From: Bacillus_BD oryzisoli
GTDB lineage: Bacteria > Bacillota > Bacilli > Bacillales > Cytobacillaceae
Assembly (NCBI RefSeq): GCF_036670025.1
Contig: NZ_CP137640.1
Coordinates: forward strand, 2,080,001 to 2,144,000
Direction of reading: 5' to 3'
DNA: 64,000 nucleotides
Below the pieces are notes generated by a model that had not been told where the DNA came from, did no database searches, and saw only the letters and a list, made by a program, of their open reading frames with translations. Position numbers and translations under genes: made by a program. Below, piece after piece: positions 61,371-64,000 of the stretch. Each line of letters starts with the position of its first letter. Positions within the stretch are counted from its first letter, which is position 1.

Positions 61371-61958
61371 TTATAAACGGAAGTCCTTCAAACTGTCCGC
61401 TATTTCATCCTCACGTATTCCGATATATATCTTTGTAATCGATTGGTTCGAATGGTTGAATATCTCCATTAACGTTGCTACGTCCTTTGTACGGCGGTAA
61501 TAATGATACCCGAATGTCTTACGTAGTGTATGAGTGCCGATGTCGTTACGTCCGATCAAGTCTGCAGCCTTAGTTAGGATACGGTATGCTTGGGTAGTCG
61601 TTATATGTCCGTCTCCTTTACGACTAGGGAAGAGCCATCCCTCAGAAGGCTTCCCGTCTAGGTATTCAGCTATGTCCGCCATAATAGCCGTTAAATGAAC
61701 TGTACGAGCCTTTTCCGTCTTGCCTTCCAGTATCTTAAAGTTAGTCCGTCCTTTAACGTCTTCTATACGTAATTTAACTATATCGCCGATTCTAAGGCCT
61801 GTATTGATGCCGATATTAAATAGTAATAGGTTGCGTTCAGACTGTCCGCTAGACTTCCCAGCTACCGCTAGAGCCTCTCTAAACTCGGCTATTTCCGAAG
61901 CTGTACGTAATGGTTGTACGTCTACTGTCATTCCTTCTTTACTGTTAGTATTCGCCAT
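61371..61958 (-). CDS. int: Tyrosine recombinase / phage integrase
   Basis: 195 residues. The catalytic set is visible: Arg56 in TGLRIGDI, Lys80, His143 and Arg146 in THTLRKTF, His169 and the nucleophile Tyr178 in SITKIYIG. It lacks the long N-terminal arm-binding domain of lambda-type integrases, like XerC-type or short phage integrases. AAGGGG lies about ten bases upstream. Next to the tRNA-Arg(CCT) fragment, it is the likely enzyme for insertion there. Base composition (many CGTA, ACGT steps) differs from the genes to the left. Confidence 0.93.
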   Translation of the reverse strand: MANTNSKEGMTVDVQPLRTASEIAEFREALAVAGKSSGQSERNLLLFNIGINTGLRIGDIVKLRIEDVKGRTNFKILEGKTEKARTVHLTAIMADIAEYLDGKPSEGWLFPSRKGDGHITTTQAYRILTKAADLIGRNDIGTHTLRKTFGYHYYRRTKDVATLMEIFNHSNQSITKIYIGIREDEIADSLKDFRL

Positions 61959-62562
61959 GCTATCCCGTCCCCTTATCGTATGTATTCGTCACATTTAGAA
62001 TGTATCGTTTTATATCTTAATTAAACAATAGCATACATTCATAACGACGTCAATCAAATAACGTTGGTATAACAACAAAACGAATGTATTCTTTTATGCA
62101 GAAGCATACATATAAAATAATATTCAAATGATAAACAGGTCACTCGAATTAATTAAGTACCAGGCGATAAGGATTAAATATTCGGAGAAAAGTTTTTGTA
62201 CCACCGGGGGGCATGTTCGTTCGGGGCGGGCTGCCGGGTACGCAACAATTTCTTAAAAAATTTAAAAAGTCCGAGGTAATTTTTTCGTAAAATTTTCGCA
62301 AACTCGAACCCCTCATAACGCAAGCCTCCCGAAATAGCCAAATAACCTATTTAAGTCGATAAATACGTAAGATTAGCGGATCTTTTGCGTGTTTTCACGC
62401 GTTTTTAAACTTGACAAAACGGTTTTTACTCGATCTAAAGTCAATATGTTGTGGTATTGAAAGTATTTATAACACTATATATTGATATTGTAAGCAGTTG
62501 TAATATATAATCTCTTTGCAACCAAGTATTGGTAGTAATTCATTGCAAAGGGAGGGAACGCG
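61959..62562. other. Gap in the integrated element
   Basis: No gene supported. It contains a short GC-rich patch (ACCACCGGGGGGCATG near 62199-62214) in otherwise AT-rich DNA, and a promoter-like TTGACA-17/18-bp region with weak -10 near 62412. The function is unknown. Confidence 0.35.
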
Positions 62563-62706
62563 TTGGAGTTGGAGCCGGACAAGTTAGTTACTATCATAAT
62601 TGGAGTCATTAACGCAATATTTTCTGGTTTACGTTGGAATGAGGAGCGTAAACGAAACAATCCGCCAAGTCACAAAGACCAAGCGGATCGTAATGTAGGT
62701 AGTTAG
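62563..62706 (+). CDS. Small membrane protein of the integrated element
   Basis: 47 residues from TTG 62563, six bases after AAAGGGAGGG. One hydrophobic helix (LVTIIIGVINAIFSGLRW) is followed by a very polar tail (EERKRNNPPSHKDQADRNVG). This is the size and layout of small phage or element membrane peptides such as holin-like proteins, but no family is recognised. A terminator hairpin follows. Confidence 0.55.
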   Translation: MELEPDKLVTIIIGVINAIFSGLRWNEERKRNNPPSHKDQADRNVGS

Positions 62707-62715
62707 GTTAATATT

Positions 62716-62743
62716 GAGACTTGCAGCTGCAACTGCGGGTCTC
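62716..62743 (+). terminator. Terminator of the small membrane gene
   Basis: GAGACTTGCAG, short loop, CTGCGGGTCTC, then ATTTCGTTT. Confidence 0.65.
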
Positions 62744-62891
62744 ATTTCGTTTATAATGCTATAATAGTTCCCCGTCATTTTGAAGTCAAGAAGGCTGTTA
62801 ATTCATCAGTCCTTTTCTACTGTAATCAGCTCGCTGATCCGATAAAGTGACGTGTTAAGTTATGAAACCATTAAAATAAAGAAAGATCACC

Positions 62892-63686
62892 TCACATGAG
62901 ATAGTTTTCTGTTTTTCTGATTTCAACAATGTTACTACCCAATGAAGATTGCTTAACAGGTATTGAATCTAAATCATATCTCGTTAACATTGATTTTACT
63001 AAGTCTTTAATCCAACTTGGAGAATTAGGTGCTATATAGACCTTTTCAATAAGGGTACTAATATCAACTGGAATATTCTCGCCATAATCAACAATGGGGA
63101 ATTTTCCCTCACCTAAGTTTCGCCATCCAAATTGACGACTGACTCTCCAGTGAATAGCTCTTATTTCTTTTTCATGTTCAAAGGATTTTCTTTTCACGAG
63201 AAAATTAGCAGTTAAATTACCTCTTAAAGGAAAAATATAGTTATTGAAATCTTCATAAATGACTTTACCTATATTGATTTCTGAATCGGTGAGACTGAAA
63301 GCCTCACATAATCTTTTAAATGTAGATTGGATTGCAATTCCTTCATTATTTTTCAAATAGAGTTTCCACATTGCATCAGACTCAACTTCATTCATGTGCC
63401 AACAATTAATTGTTGCTACTTTTCTTGATTCTTCGACTTCTTTCATAAAAGATTCAAAGGCTAAATCTGATTGGTCACTCGGAATACCTTTATTGAATTG
63501 CAACTTAAAGAAATCAATTGTTACTTGGTTTAATCTACCTTCATATGGATCTTCGAATTTATCAGACCTTGCAAAAAATAAACTTTTTGTTTCCAGTAGA
63601 GATATAAATTTAGTGAAATCCATATATCTCCAAATTTTAGTATTTTCATTTTCTGGTACTTCAAAATCCTTGTGTTCTCTATACAA
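62892..63686 (-). CDS. DUF2971 family protein
   Basis: 264 residues from TTG 63686 (AGGAGAGG ten bases upstream); a longer reading to 63761 includes the TATAAT-like promoter region and is less likely. KIWRYMDFTKFISLLETKSLFFARSDKFEDPYEG and CWHMNEVESDAMWKLYLKNNEGIAIQST are DUF2971 landmarks. The family is frequent on phages, islands and near defence genes, but its activity is unknown. Its AT content resembles host genes more than the integrase does. Confidence 0.85.
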   Translation of the reverse strand: MYREHKDFEVPENENTKIWRYMDFTKFISLLETKSLFFARSDKFEDPYEGRLNQVTIDFFKLQFNKGIPSDQSDLAFESFMKEVEESRKVATINCWHMNEVESDAMWKLYLKNNEGIAIQSTFKRLCEAFSLTDSEINIGKVIYEDFNNYIFPLRGNLTANFLVKRKSFEHEKEIRAIHWRVSRQFGWRNLGEGKFPIVDYGENIPVDISTLIEKVYIAPNSPSWIKDLVKSMLTRYDLDSIPVKQSSLGSNIVEIRKTENYLM

Positions 63687-63888
63687 TAAAGAATCACCTC
63701 TCCTATATATTTCTAACACTTCAATATTATAACACTTTTGCAGAAAATCAGATTGAGGCAAATCTAATGTATCAGTACGATCTTAACCAATCTATGATAA
63801 ATTTGTAGCCCAAAACACGGACACAAAGATATTTTTTACGCAATGGAAAAGAACGCAGCTACATTTATAACCGCGTCCAGTTCCTCGC

Positions 63889-63990
63889 TTATTCCTTCTC
63901 TAACGTCATCAGCTCGCTCATATCCTCGGCTCCAAACACGTCCGCAATCTTACTAAGTGTCCTAGTTTCGTCAATAATTCGTCTGAATTT
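63889..63990 (-). CDS. C-terminal end of a possible element gene (partial)
   Basis: On the minus strand a frame reads RIIDETRTLSKIADVFGAED and MSELMTLEKE before TAA (63891-63889). It is preceded by a stop near the window edge, so it may be a short piece or need a frameshift. The ending looks like a helix-turn-helix regulator tail. Low certainty. Confidence 0.25.
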   Translation of the reverse strand, partial: KFRRIIDETRTLSKIADVFGAEDMSELMTLEKE

Positions 63991-64000
63991 CTATAGTTTA

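Overview
The window is low-GC DNA from an endospore-forming Bacillaceae bacterium, probably a soil Bacillus or Neobacillus-like species. Evidence includes an H-type SASP, SpoVAF, a YteA-type zinc-finger protein, a CsgA-like spore protein, AGGAGG-type ribosome binding sites, GTG/TTG starts and hairpin-T-run terminators. No plasmid replication gene or rRNA operon is seen, so it reads as chromosome ending in the left edge of an integrated element.

0-19 kb is mostly spore and housekeeping genes. It holds a two-domain lipoprotein with a decayed sister copy, small spore genes, RNase J and spoVAF. It also holds a sulfate-activation and sulfolactate set split into two operons: yitD (phosphosulfolactate synthase), a histidine phosphatase and cysH at 4.1-6.1 kb, and sat, cysC and (convergent) yitE at 13.6-16.0 kb. 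The two operons carry the same ~47-bp upstream block (40 of 47 positions identical). A highly structured intergenic region lies at 7.15-7.36 kb.

20-44.6 kb is an accessory region for aromatic, quinone and electrophile handling. It contains an aromatic-acid MFS symporter, two TetR paralogs, Crp/Fnr, MarR and LysR regulators, three extradiol-type VOC dioxygenases (one frameshifted), AzoR, WrbA, a nitroreductase, a GMC oxidoreductase, an exported isochorismatase-fold hydrolase and a pirin pseudogene. Gene fragments are frequent: ALDH, SDR, GMC, VOC, flavin reductase and the two ends of a group II intron. Near-palindromes of the form TATCTTGAATTCGAGATA recur before most of these units. At four of them the site lies directly against the -10 box of a TTGACA-17-bp promoter.

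44.6-52.2 kb is a pentose-phosphate cluster: a small stress-type protein, rpiA, zwf, tkt, gnd, tal and pgi. It is preceded by the same MarR/MhqR-like operators. Together these could form a cycle that regenerates glucose-6-phosphate and makes reduced nicotinamide for the neighbouring quinone and azo reductases. This operator-linked pairing of detoxification and cyclic pentose-phosphate genes is the most interesting system in the window.

52-60.7 kb holds a 2Fe-2S ferredoxin, an acetyl-CoA hydrolase/CoA-transferase family gene, yqxD, an HpaB-type hydroxylase and an LLM flavin oxidoreductase. These are interspersed with four copies of a ~105-bp intergenic repeat and with decayed fragments of an Fe-S oxidoreductase and an L,D-transpeptidase. 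From 60.76 kb a 46-nt 3' piece of tRNA-Arg(CCT), a tyrosine integrase and genes of different composition mark the left end of an integrated element that continues past the window.
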